Shown: in pieces, positions 39,653 through 46,385 of the stretch
How the letters are laid out: each line of letters opens with the position of its first letter
Numbering within the stretch: position 1 is the stretch's first letter
DNA from: Methylicorpusculum oleiharenae
GTDB taxonomy: Bacteria > Pseudomonadota > Gammaproteobacteria > Methylococcales > Methylomonadaceae
Reading direction: 5' to 3'
NCBI RefSeq assembly: GCF_009828925.2
Contig: NZ_WUTY02000001.1
Span: forward strand, 992,001-1,056,000
Length of the DNA: 64,000 bases
Translations under genes and position numbers: made by a program
Notes under the pieces: generated by a model
Database searches by the model: none
What the model saw: only the letters and a program-made list of their open reading frames with translations
What the model was told of the DNA's origin: nothing

Positions 39653-40632
39653 TACGGTACAGCAATTCTGGCGATCAATTCTTTAATGATATGATCGGCT
39701 GTAACGCCTTCAGCTTCGGCTTCATAAGACAGAATAAGCCGATGGCGTAAAACATCAAAAGCAATGTCCTGAATATCCTCAGGACCCACAAAATCCCGCT
39801 GATCAAGCCAAGCTTTTGCTCTTGCGCAACGATCCAGTGCAATGCTGGCCCTTGGACTGGCGCCATACTGCAGCCATCCGGCCAAATCACTGCCATAAAC
39901 ACCCGGATTACGGGTAGCCAAAACAATTTGTAATAAATAGTCTTCAAGATTATCAGCCATGAATATATCGAGCACTTCCTTGCGCGCCTGAAATAGTATC
40001 TGTTGGGTTACCGGTTGGATGGCTGTTTTTTTTGCATCCAGCGCTTGACCCGCCTCTTTTCTGGCTAAATGCAGAATACTTTTTTCATGTTCAGACTGTG
40101 GATAATCAATTTTGATATGCAACAAAAATCTATCCAGCTGTGCTTCAGGCAAAGGATAAGTGCCTTCCTGCTCAATTGGATTTTGAGTTGCCATCACCAT
40201 GAATAATGAAGGTAAGGCATAGGTTGCACCACCCACCGTAATCTGCCGTTCAGCCATTGCTTCAAGCAATGCAGCCTGAACTTTGGCGGGCGCCCGGTTG
40301 ATCTCATCGGCCAAAATTAAGTTATGAAATAACGGACCTCTTTGAAATTCAAATGTACCTTGCTGTGGCCGGTAAATTTCAGTACCTGTCAAATCGGCAG
40401 GTAATAAATCAGGCGTAAACTGAACACGGTGAAAATCGCCTTCAACCCCTCGACTTAATACATTTATGGCTCTGGTTTTTGCCAAACCCGGAGCACCTTC
40501 GACCAATATGTGACCATCAGCCAGCAAGGCAATCAACATTCTTTCAACCAAAACTTCCTGACCAATAATCTCCTGGTTAATAAAGTGCTTGAGTTTTAGC
40601 AACGCTGCTTGATTTGTATTTTCCTCAGTCAT
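39652..40632 (-). CDS. moxR: MoxR family AAA+ ATPase
   Basis: Start taken at ATG 40632 (MTEENTNQAALLKLK), giving 326 residues; the longer frame begins at a TTG. The P-loop is LVEGAPGLAKTR, Walker B is LILADEINRAP, and sensor 1 is VMATQNPIEQEGTYPLPEAQLDRF (key part ATQNPIEQEG). MoxR ATPases act as chaperones that insert metals or mature complexes together with VWA proteins. It leads the moxR-DUF58-DUF4381-batA-batBC-batD operon on the minus strand. Confidence 0.94.
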   Translation of the reverse strand: MTEENTNQAALLKLKHFINQEIIGQEVLVERMLIALLADGHILVEGAPGLAKTRAINVLSRGVEGDFHRVQFTPDLLPADLTGTEIYRPQQGTFEFQRGPLFHNLILADEINRAPAKVQAALLEAMAERQITVGGATYALPSLFMVMATQNPIEQEGTYPLPEAQLDRFLLHIKIDYPQSEHEKSILHLARKEAGQALDAKKTAIQPVTQQILFQARKEVLDIFMADNLEDYLLQIVLATRNPGVYGSDLAGWLQYGASPRASIALDRCARAKAWLDQRDFVGPEDIQDIAFDVLRHRLILSYEAEAEGVTADHIIKELIARIAVP

Positions 40633-40767
40633 ATTCCACGTTATCCAATTGTTTAATCCGGCACAGTCATTTTGCGGTCTTCTATCCCGCCGCAACGATA
40701 TACCATAAAACGGCTTAAAGGTTCATTATTTTAACGGTATGCAGGTTTCATCGATAGCGAGTAACTT

Positions 40768-40921
40768 TGTGGGTAACAGGTGTTCATTCCTGTTGACAAA
40801 TGTGTATAAGTTTTAAATTTTTTGTTATCCACAATCCAGTCACATATAAAACAGTTTTCACCAACAAGTTATGCGAACATCTAATCTGTTGATAGAAATA
40901 AGCTAAAAGCGCTTATACACA
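40768..40921. promoter_or_regulatory. Cluster of DnaA boxes in the moxR upstream region
   Basis: Three perfect DnaA boxes (TTATNCACA) lie in 121 bases: TTATACACA on minus at 40801-40809, TTATCCACA at 40825-40833 and TTATACACA at 40913-40921; a one-mismatch box TTACCCACA is on minus at 40768-40776. An AT-rich run follows the first. The 384-base region (40633-41016) has no supported gene. It could be a chromosomal origin, a DnaA-titrating site or a DnaA-controlled promoter for moxR. Confidence 0.7.
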
Positions 40922-41016
40922 GAAAAAGCGGTTGCTAATAGTAATAAGTTCTTTAAAAGATTTCATAGTGTTATTGTTATTACAAAAGACAAATCAAGCC
41001 AAACGGTGACATTTTG

Positions 41017-42363
41017 ATGGCTAAATATTTAATAAAACCCGAATCCATAAGGACAATGCCATCGGGAATTCCTTATATCATTGCCAATGAAGCGGCTGAA
41101 CGTTTCAGTTACTACGGAATGCGGGCAATTCTGGTTGTGTTCATGACTCAATATTTACTCGATGCATCCGATCAACCTGATGTGCTGAGTGAACAGGAGG
41201 CCCAAGCCTATTTTCATTTGTTTGTATCGGCTGTTTATTTCATGCCACTTTTAGGAGCTGTGTTGGCGGATGGCCTGTTAGGGAAATATCGAACAATTCT
41301 TTTTTTGTCAGTTGTTTATTGTTTTGGGCATTTGGCTTTGGCTTTTGATCACACGCTTTTTGGAATGTTACTGGGTCAGGGATTGATTGCTATCGGTGCA
41401 GGCGGAATTAAACCTTGTGTTTCAGCGCATGTAGGGGATCAATTCAGCTCAAGTAACAGCTATTTGATTAATAAAACATTCGGATGGTTTTATTTTTCCA
41501 TTAACCTGGGCGCTTTTGCTTCGATGCTGATAATCCCGTGGTTATTGAAAACCTATGGACCATCATGGGCCTTTGGACTACCCGGTATTGTGATGGGAGC
41601 GGCAACGGTCATCTTTTGGTCAGGCCGATTCCGGTTCGTCCATATTCCTCCAGCTGGCGTTTCTTTTTTAAAGGATGTTTTTAGTCCTCAAGGCCGTAAA
41701 ACACTTATCAAGCTGTTTCCGGTCTATTTATTTATCGCAGTGTTTTGGGCTTTATTCGAGCAGATTGGATCTTCCTGGGTGCTGCAAGCCCAAAAAATGG
41801 ATCGCCACCTTCTGGGGATAGAGTTGTTACCGTCCCAAATCCAGGCGGCTAATCCATTATTAATCATGATTCTGGTACCGCTTTTCAACTATTACTTCTA
41901 TCCCTTCATGAGCCGTTTCATTCGTTTGTCTGCCATGACAAAAATCAAGTTGGGGCTTTTTTTTACAACAGCTGCATTCTCAATTCCTGCAGTACTGCAA
42001 ATGCAGATTGATACTGGTTTGCAGCCCTCAATCGGTTGGCAATTATTGGCCTATTGTTTATTGACCGCAGCAGAGGTAATGGTATCGGTTACCTGTTTGG
42101 AGTTTTCTTACACACAGGCACCAAATTCCATGAAATCTTTTATTATGGCTTTTTATTCCCTCTCTATTGCCGTAGGTAATCTATTTACGAGCGCCGTTAA
42201 TTTTTTTATCAGTAATCCCAGCGTGAGCAATTATTTGGAAGGTGCAAACTATTTTTGGTTTTTCACCGCACTGATGTTGTTAACGTCAGTGACATTTATG
42301 CTTTACAACAGCAAGTATGAAGAAACATCTTTTTATCAAGGCGGGCAAAAGTTACGAGACTAG
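41017..42363 (+). CDS. POT family proton-dependent peptide transporter
   Basis: From the ATG at 41017 the protein has 448 residues and about 12-14 membrane helices. The family signature ExxERFSYYG is seen as NEAAERFSYYGMRAIL, and a second region has GGIKPCVSAHVGDQF. POT/PTR2 proteins import di- and tripeptides with protons. The sequence resembles the eukaryote-like branch more than the DtpA group, a guess from the motif context. Single gene; the DnaA-box region lies just upstream. Confidence 0.88.
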   Translation: MAKYLIKPESIRTMPSGIPYIIANEAAERFSYYGMRAILVVFMTQYLLDASDQPDVLSEQEAQAYFHLFVSAVYFMPLLGAVLADGLLGKYRTILFLSVVYCFGHLALAFDHTLFGMLLGQGLIAIGAGGIKPCVSAHVGDQFSSSNSYLINKTFGWFYFSINLGAFASMLIIPWLLKTYGPSWAFGLPGIVMGAATVIFWSGRFRFVHIPPAGVSFLKDVFSPQGRKTLIKLFPVYLFIAVFWALFEQIGSSWVLQAQKMDRHLLGIELLPSQIQAANPLLIMILVPLFNYYFYPFMSRFIRLSAMTKIKLGLFFTTAAFSIPAVLQMQIDTGLQPSIGWQLLAYCLLTAAEVMVSVTCLEFSYTQAPNSMKSFIMAFYSLSIAVGNLFTSAVNFFISNPSVSNYLEGANYFWFFTALMLLTSVTFMLYNSKYEETSFYQGGQKLRD

Positions 42364-42424
42364 CTTATAATTGGTCCATTAATTTTAGAAATTCATTCTA
42401 TTACTGGCTAACGAGATTACATCA

Positions 42425-42988
42425 ATGCGATTCACTGTTCTGATTCTAGGAATCATATGCTCGAATCTTTGTGAAGCGGGTGCTTACAAGTGTGTTGATG
42501 AGAACGGTAAAACGGCTTATCAGTCCAAACCTTGCGCTAATAGCCAAAATGCGGTAGAGATAAATTTTAAAACCGGCGCGTCCATTGATAAAAATACCGA
42601 AAAATCTAAACAGGCTGAACTTCAGGAATCACAGGAACTTGAGGAAATTGAGCGTCAGCAAAAAAAACAGCAGTTACTGATTGAAGCCAAAATTGAGAGT
42701 GAAGCAAATCAGCAATTAATCAGGGATAATCCCGATAAATATTCAGCTTACGCTATCCCGCCTTATGATTCGGACAATCTGCCTGATTTGGTTAAAAAAT
42801 TTGAAACCCGTTTAAATGATGTAGAAAAGTTAAGAAGGCTGGCTGCTGAAAAAGTCTTAAGCACAGGACAATGTGCACGAGTTGAATCTTCTGAATTAAA
42901 CATCAAAAGTACATTAGAAAAACTGGTTATTTTAGTGGACTGCAGCACGGGAAGAGGCATCTTTTTAACTGAAGATGAATTGAAATAA
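42425..42988 (+). CDS. DUF4124 domain exported protein
   Basis: The 187-residue protein has a short signal peptide (about 1-19) followed by YKCVDENGKTAYQSKPC, the DUF4124 signature, then a Gln/Glu-rich coiled coil (about 60-105) and a C-terminal region with two cysteines (QCARVES and LVDCSTG), which may pair. Function unknown; periplasmic location is inferred. Confidence 0.8.
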   Translation: MRFTVLILGIICSNLCEAGAYKCVDENGKTAYQSKPCANSQNAVEINFKTGASIDKNTEKSKQAELQESQELEEIERQQKKQQLLIEAKIESEANQQLIRDNPDKYSAYAIPPYDSDNLPDLVKKFETRLNDVEKLRRLAAEKVLSTGQCARVESSELNIKSTLEKLVILVDCSTGRGIFLTEDELK

Positions 42989-43016
42989 ATTGTCTATCTT
43001 TGATTACCCGCTTTAG

Positions 43017-43847
43017 ATGAATGACAAAAAAACAATTCTGATTACTGGGTGCTCGACTGGAATTGGTTATACAACAGCCACCCAACTGAAGATGCGCGGT
43101 CATCGTGTTTTTACCTCAGCAAGAAAACAAGAGGATGTGGATCGATTGATTCAGGAGGGCTTTGAATCAGTCAGACTGGATTTGGCAGACAGTCGAAGTA
43201 TTCAGGAAGCGATAGATCAAATCATTGTTTTGACTAATGGAAAGCTGGATGCATTATTCAATAACGGTGCATTTGGCCAACCTGGCGCAGTAGAAGATTT
43301 ATCACGAGAAGTATTACGAGAGCAATTTGAAACGAATTTGTTTGGTACGCATGAATTGACTAATCGTGTAATCCCGCTCATGCGTCAACAGAACTCAGGA
43401 AGAATTATCTACAACAGTTCAGTATTAGGGCTTGTCGCTATGACTTATAGGGGAGCCTATAATGCCAGCAAATTTGCCTTGGAAGGTCTAGCCGATACTT
43501 TAAGATTAGAGCTTCACGGAACTGGAATCCATTTATCGATAATTGAACCCGGTCCGATTCTGAGCGATTTTAGAAAGAACGCTTTCATTCTCTACAAAAA
43601 AAATATCAATATTTCAAAGAGTTTCCATCAAAAAACGTACTTAAAAATGGAAACTAGATTGCAAAAAGAAGGGCCTGCTGTTCCCTTTACTTTGCCTGCT
43701 GAAGCTGTTTCTGAAAAAGTGATACACGCTCTTGAATCTAAAAGACCTAAACTCCGTTATTATGTGACTTTTCCTACCTATCTATTTGCATTTTTGAAAC
43801 GCGTTTTGCCAATTAGCTGGCTTGATGCATTACTTAGAAAAGTCTAA
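43017..43847 (+). CDS. Short-chain dehydrogenase/reductase
   Basis: The 276-residue protein has the Rossmann dinucleotide motif TGCSTGIGYTTA (TGxxxGIG, about 9-17), the NNGAFG segment and the active site YNASKFALEGL (YxxxK, about 149-153) with an upstream serine in YNSSVLG. The C-terminal extension ends hydrophobic (TFPTYLFAFLKRVLP). The substrate cannot be told; YdfG/YbbO-like oxidoreductases acting on lipids or retinal-like compounds have similar length. Confidence 0.85.
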   Translation: MNDKKTILITGCSTGIGYTTATQLKMRGHRVFTSARKQEDVDRLIQEGFESVRLDLADSRSIQEAIDQIIVLTNGKLDALFNNGAFGQPGAVEDLSREVLREQFETNLFGTHELTNRVIPLMRQQNSGRIIYNSSVLGLVAMTYRGAYNASKFALEGLADTLRLELHGTGIHLSIIEPGPILSDFRKNAFILYKKNINISKSFHQKTYLKMETRLQKEGPAVPFTLPAEAVSEKVIHALESKRPKLRYYVTFPTYLFAFLKRVLPISWLDALLRKV

Positions 43848-43849
43848 GC

Positions 43850-44038
43850 ATGTCTTTGTTAGATGAATGTTTAATTGACTGTCCGCATTGCGGTGAAAAT
43901 ATTTCCATTCTTATCGATACTTCCGTTGATTATCAGGATTATTATGAAGATTGCCCGGTTTGCTGCTCGCCAATCTTATTGTTGATCAGTTGTAACGGTG
44001 ATAGTGTCGATGTTGTTATAAAAAGCGATAATGAATAA
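43850..44038 (+). CDS. CPXCG motif cysteine-rich protein
   Basis: A 62-residue protein with two CxxC pairs, CPHCGENI at about 11-14 and CPVCCSP at about 36-39, which together can bind one zinc. This is the proteobacterial CPXCG-motif family of unknown function. Two bases separate it from the SDR stop codon, so they are probably co-transcribed. Confidence 0.85.
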   Translation: MSLLDECLIDCPHCGENISILIDTSVDYQDYYEDCPVCCSPILLLISCNGDSVDVVIKSDNE

Positions 44039-44339
44039 AAACCCTATTTTATTCGGTTGTTATTAATTACGTCTGTGTTAGAATCGGCGCGGAATGTAAG
44101 TGGATTTGCTTCTTATAATTACTATGCGGTACCCAGCATATTCTTTACATTTTCCTAATAAACGAACTCTCGCATTCTACCTGGGTTTTAGATTAAGTTC
44201 GGCCATGACCCGTGTGGATGGAATTTAATCGACTGATGCAAGAATGTTCGGCGGTGGGCGGCATGCCCTGTGGAAGTGTCAGGCTGCATAACTGCTAAAA
44301 ATAATCTCTTTTAAATAAATTATGAGGATAAATAAAAAA
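44039..44339 (+). promoter_or_regulatory. Long leader upstream of the small exported protein, possible structured RNA
   Basis: This 300-base stretch has no open frame of note. Its second half (about 44195-44300) is GC-richer than its surroundings and contains GGGCGGCATGCCC, a near-palindrome, and several potential stems; an earlier pair, GAATGTAAG with CTTTACATT (one offset), lies at about 44092-44151. It could be the 5' leader of the next gene or a separate small RNA. It matches no riboswitch consensus I know. A ribosome-binding site GAGGAT lies at 44323-44328. Confidence 0.4.
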
Positions 44340-44723
44340 ATGAAAAATTATAAAAAATTAGTGCTTTCTTTAGCAATCGCCTGTTCAATGGGCGCAGTAT
44401 CAACAGCTGTCATGGCAGAAGCGGACGCTGGAAGAATTACCTATGCACCTGGTAAAGCTATTGATCTGACTCTTGAAAAAATCAAAGCTGCTATTACTGC
44501 AGCTGAAGCGAGTGATGCTCCTGCTGTTACCGAACTCACTAAAGAAGCAATTGATATGAGCAAGGAAATCAACGCTAATGATAAAGTGGATGTCGCTCGT
44601 TCACGTGCAAACCTTCACCTCAAAAAAGCTCGCTCAGCGGGCAAAGTTGATGATATAAAAGGTGCTAAAGAACATCTTGAAATGGCATTAAAAGCATTTC
44701 AAGACTTAAAAGGCATGCTTTAA
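44340..44723 (+). CDS. Small exported helical protein of unknown function
   Basis: From the ATG at 44340 the protein has 127 residues: signal peptide to about residue 26 (cleavage after AVMA), then an all-helical Ala/Lys/Asp-rich body such as LTLEKIKAAITAAEASDAP and RANLHLKKARSAGKVDD. The helical repeat plan recalls the SmbP small metal-binding family, but the histidine clusters of SmbP are absent, so metal binding is doubtful. Followed by a strong terminator; the long leader suggests high or regulated expression. Confidence 0.7.
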   Translation: MKNYKKLVLSLAIACSMGAVSTAVMAEADAGRITYAPGKAIDLTLEKIKAAITAAEASDAPAVTELTKEAIDMSKEINANDKVDVARSRANLHLKKARSAGKVDDIKGAKEHLEMALKAFQDLKGML

Positions 44724-44733
44724 GTCATAAAAT

Positions 44734-44762
44734 ATCGGGACGTTTTTTTCAGACGTCCCGAT
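44734..44762. terminator. Strong bidirectional-type terminator
   Basis: Perfect 10-bp stem ATCGGGACGT (44734-44743) and ACGTCCCGAT (44753-44762) with a T-rich loop, 10 bases past the stop of the small exported protein gene. Before the element at 44788-51333 integrated, mnmE would have ended about 25 bases to the right, so this hairpin was probably shared by two convergent genes. Confidence 0.8.
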
Positions 44763-44787
44763 TTCTTCTGAAAGTTATGTTTCCCGC

Positions 44788-44802
44788 TTACTTGCCTATA
44801 CA
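44788..44802. other. Left attachment site core of the integrated element
   Basis: TTACTTGCCTATACA matches TTACTTTCCTATACA at 51319-51333 (14 of 15). The right copy is the 3' end of mnmE including its stop codon. The left copy therefore marks the far end of the inserted DNA. Confidence 0.75.
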
Positions 44803-45003
44803 TTAAGTGAAGAGTTTAAAAATAACAATAATAAACAATAACTTACTCGTCATTTACTTATTCTTGAGTGTAATATAGGTGTAAAAGCCGCCCCATTGCA
44901 GAACTCAGCCGCCAAATATCACCACCACGCCACGACAATTAAAAAGCAATGCCAACGTGTAGGTCTGCTCTCGCTTAAAGCTGGGTTTCACTGAATTTCG
45001 GAC
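44803..45003. other. Left end of the integrated element, non-coding
   Basis: About 200 bases without a supported gene. It contains AGGTGTAA (44877-44884) and GAGTGTAA (44866-44873), the same motif (as TTACACCT) that is repeated beside the integrase at the other end, so these may be integrase arm-type sites. Confidence 0.45.
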
Positions 45004-45032
45004 AAAAAAAAGCCGGGGTATGATCCCGGCCT
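45004..45032 (-). terminator. Rho-independent terminator of the element's gene cluster
   Basis: On the minus strand GCCGGG, a seven-base loop, CCCGGC and a run of eight T. It lies 19 bases beyond the last small reading frame, and would end the transcript coming from alpA through terS. Confidence 0.85.
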
Positions 45033-45050
45033 TAATGTGGTTAGAGATTC

Positions 45051-45233
45051 TTAGAATGGAATATCACTATCAAAGTCGTCATTGGTGCAATCTGTGCGCT
45101 CGGCATTTTCAAAATCAATAGCCGCAAAGATTAGGCCGCCCCAAAATCCCAGCTCAACAAATTCATAATCTCGCCCATCAAGCCTATTGGCGACTATGTG
45201 CGCATCATCGATTATTTACTAAATCTTGCACAT
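45051..45233 (-). pseudogene. Remnant small gene with SSB-like acidic tail
   Basis: An ATG overlapping the terS stop (TGATG) is followed after four codons by TAG and TAA, then the same frame stays open for 54 codons and ends in DDFDSDIPF, the kind of acidic tail with terminal IPF found on single-stranded DNA-binding proteins, where it binds DNA-replication partners. The body reads DDAHIVANRLDGRDYEFVEL. There is no other ATG, GTG or TTG in frame. It is either a decayed small gene or uses an unusual start. Too short to be a full SSB. Confidence 0.5.
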
Positions 45234-45679
45234 CACAGCGCATCAAAGCCGTCATCTTCTTCAGGCTCAACAACCTTTAGATTTTTAACGCTTCCGGGTG
45301 TCATGCCAAACTTGGATGATAAGGCTTGCCATTTTCGGTAGTCGTCGTTGTATTGCATGGCCTCCGGTTTCAACTTTCTTTGCTCTCCATGCCTGCCCTC
45401 TGTCACGTAAAACCAACCTGTTTTATTCAATTCGCGCCGGATGTTTATGATTCTGACTCGCAAGCAACAATACTCTGCAAATGCCTCGGAATATTGCTCA
45501 GTTAGTCGCCCGGTAAAACTGGCTAACGGTGCAAGCCTGTCCCATATAGCGCCCTCTTCAGCATCTAGCCAGTCGGGTTTTAATCTTTCGGCTGTTTCAA
45601 TATCCTCTTGATTGACTGTTAACGGTATAAACAGTTTTTCTTGCCTCAATTGGCGTGGTGTTTTTCTAATCATTTTCAA
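45233..45679 (-). CDS. terS: Phage terminase small subunit (P27 family-like)
   Basis: The 148-residue protein has the P27/Terminase_4 pattern: an acidic-residue-flanked helix LDAEEGAIWDRLAPLASFTGRLTEQYSEAFAEYCCLR (key part AIWDRLAPLASFTGRLTEQ), then a helical region with KLKPEAMQYNDDYRKWQALSSKFGMTPGSVKNL (key part WQALSSKFGMTPGS). Small terminases recognise phage DNA for packaging. There is no large terminase gene next to it, which in satellites means that the helper's motor is borrowed. It is the last intact gene of the cluster. Confidence 0.82.
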   Translation of the reverse strand: MKMIRKTPRQLRQEKLFIPLTVNQEDIETAERLKPDWLDAEEGAIWDRLAPLASFTGRLTEQYSEAFAEYCCLRVRIINIRRELNKTGWFYVTEGRHGEQRKLKPEAMQYNDDYRKWQALSSKFGMTPGSVKNLKVVEPEEDDGFDAL

Positions 45680-45836
45680 TAACCTCTTGGTTTTTTACTA
45701 TGGCGAAATTGCCAGAAAAGTTAAGCCTTGCATGAGAAAGCTTTCGGGCGTGGTCAGGATAAAACAACTCTTTGATTTTTTACCCTGGTAGGGGGGGTAT
45801 AGCCCCTGTCATTCTCAAATCGGACACGCGTGTCCG
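45680..45836 (-). promoter_or_regulatory. Gap before terS with palindromes, candidate packaging or control site
   Basis: The 135-base gap between terS and the zinc/J-like gene holds a GGGGG-TATAG-CCCC stretch at about 45792-45806, and the 16-base perfect palindrome CGGACACGCGTGTCCG (45821-45836) covers the last codons of the upstream gene. Packaging sites of terS-bearing phages lie near terS, and terS is often separately regulated, so either role is possible. No cos sequence is known to compare. Confidence 0.35.
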
Positions 45837-46105
45837 TTTTTAATCTTTCCATCGTGTAACGATTTAATCTTGTTCATCAGCAAATTAATCTCTGCCGTGA
45901 CGCTGGTTGATAATTCAGAACCATCATGCTTATCTGGATGACAAAGCAATCGAATCTTTTTTAGTAGGTCAACCTCAATATGCACACCGTCTTTCTTGAA
46001 AGAATCGCCAGACTTTGAAATCGCATAACAGCGTCTACAAATTACTTGCCACTTGCCAGCCTGGTTAAACGTCCTGCCGCAATCAGGGCAAATCTTGCGC
46101 TTCAT
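45815..46105 (-). CDS. Small zinc-ribbon protein with J-domain-like HPD motif
   Basis: The 96-residue protein has an N-terminal zinc ribbon CPDCGRTF...CRRCYA (about residues 6-26) and then a helix pair around LLCHPDKHDGSE; HPD is the key tripeptide of J-domain co-chaperones, where it activates DnaK. The flanking helices (VDLLKKIRLL and AEINLLMNKIKSL) are placed as in a minimal J domain. Whether it stimulates host DnaK is unknown. It overlaps the upstream gene by 23 bases. Confidence 0.7.
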   Translation of the reverse strand: MKRKICPDCGRTFNQAGKWQVICRRCYAISKSGDSFKKDGVHIEVDLLKKIRLLCHPDKHDGSELSTSVTAEINLLMNKIKSLHDGKIKNGHACPI

Positions 46106-46385
46106 GCGTAACCTTTGGCCTGGGGTTTACTCTCGCCAACCAAAGAGCATGCTCCGGGCTATCGGCCTTTACTCTCAGCAAATCACCGTTTGGCGTGAAG
46201 CAATCAACCCATAAATCTAATTCACTGGTTTCTCGTTGCAGCTCTTCAATGATTGCCGCTTTATGCTCTTTCAGATAACTACGCTGTTCATCTGATAGCT
46301 TTTCTTTTGGAGCGAGCCCTATAAGGCCATCCACCAAAGTAACGCTAAAACCCTCTTTTCTGATTTTGGATAATGCGCTCATCAA
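46083..46385 (-). CDS. Small protein with TubC N-terminal docking-like domain
   Basis: The 100-residue protein starts with IRKEGFSVTLVDGLIGLAP and then helix SDEQRSYLKEHKAAIIEEL, a pattern like the TubC_N docking domain, which is common in small proteins of phages and integrated elements. The C-terminal part ends PEHALWLARVNPRP. It overlaps the DUF3631 gene by four bases and the next gene by 23. Its function is unknown. Confidence 0.65.
   Translation of the reverse strand: MMSALSKIRKEGFSVTLVDGLIGLAPKEKLSDEQRSYLKEHKAAIIEELQRETSELDLWVDCFTPNGDLLRVKADSPEHALWLARVNPRPKVTHEAQDLP

Noticed and set aside
44195-44310. 6S RNA gene or a known riboswitch
   Set aside because: Some resemblance of a GGTGGGC-GCATGCCC segment to 6S RNA, but no matching central bubble or closing stem could be traced; left as unknown leader.
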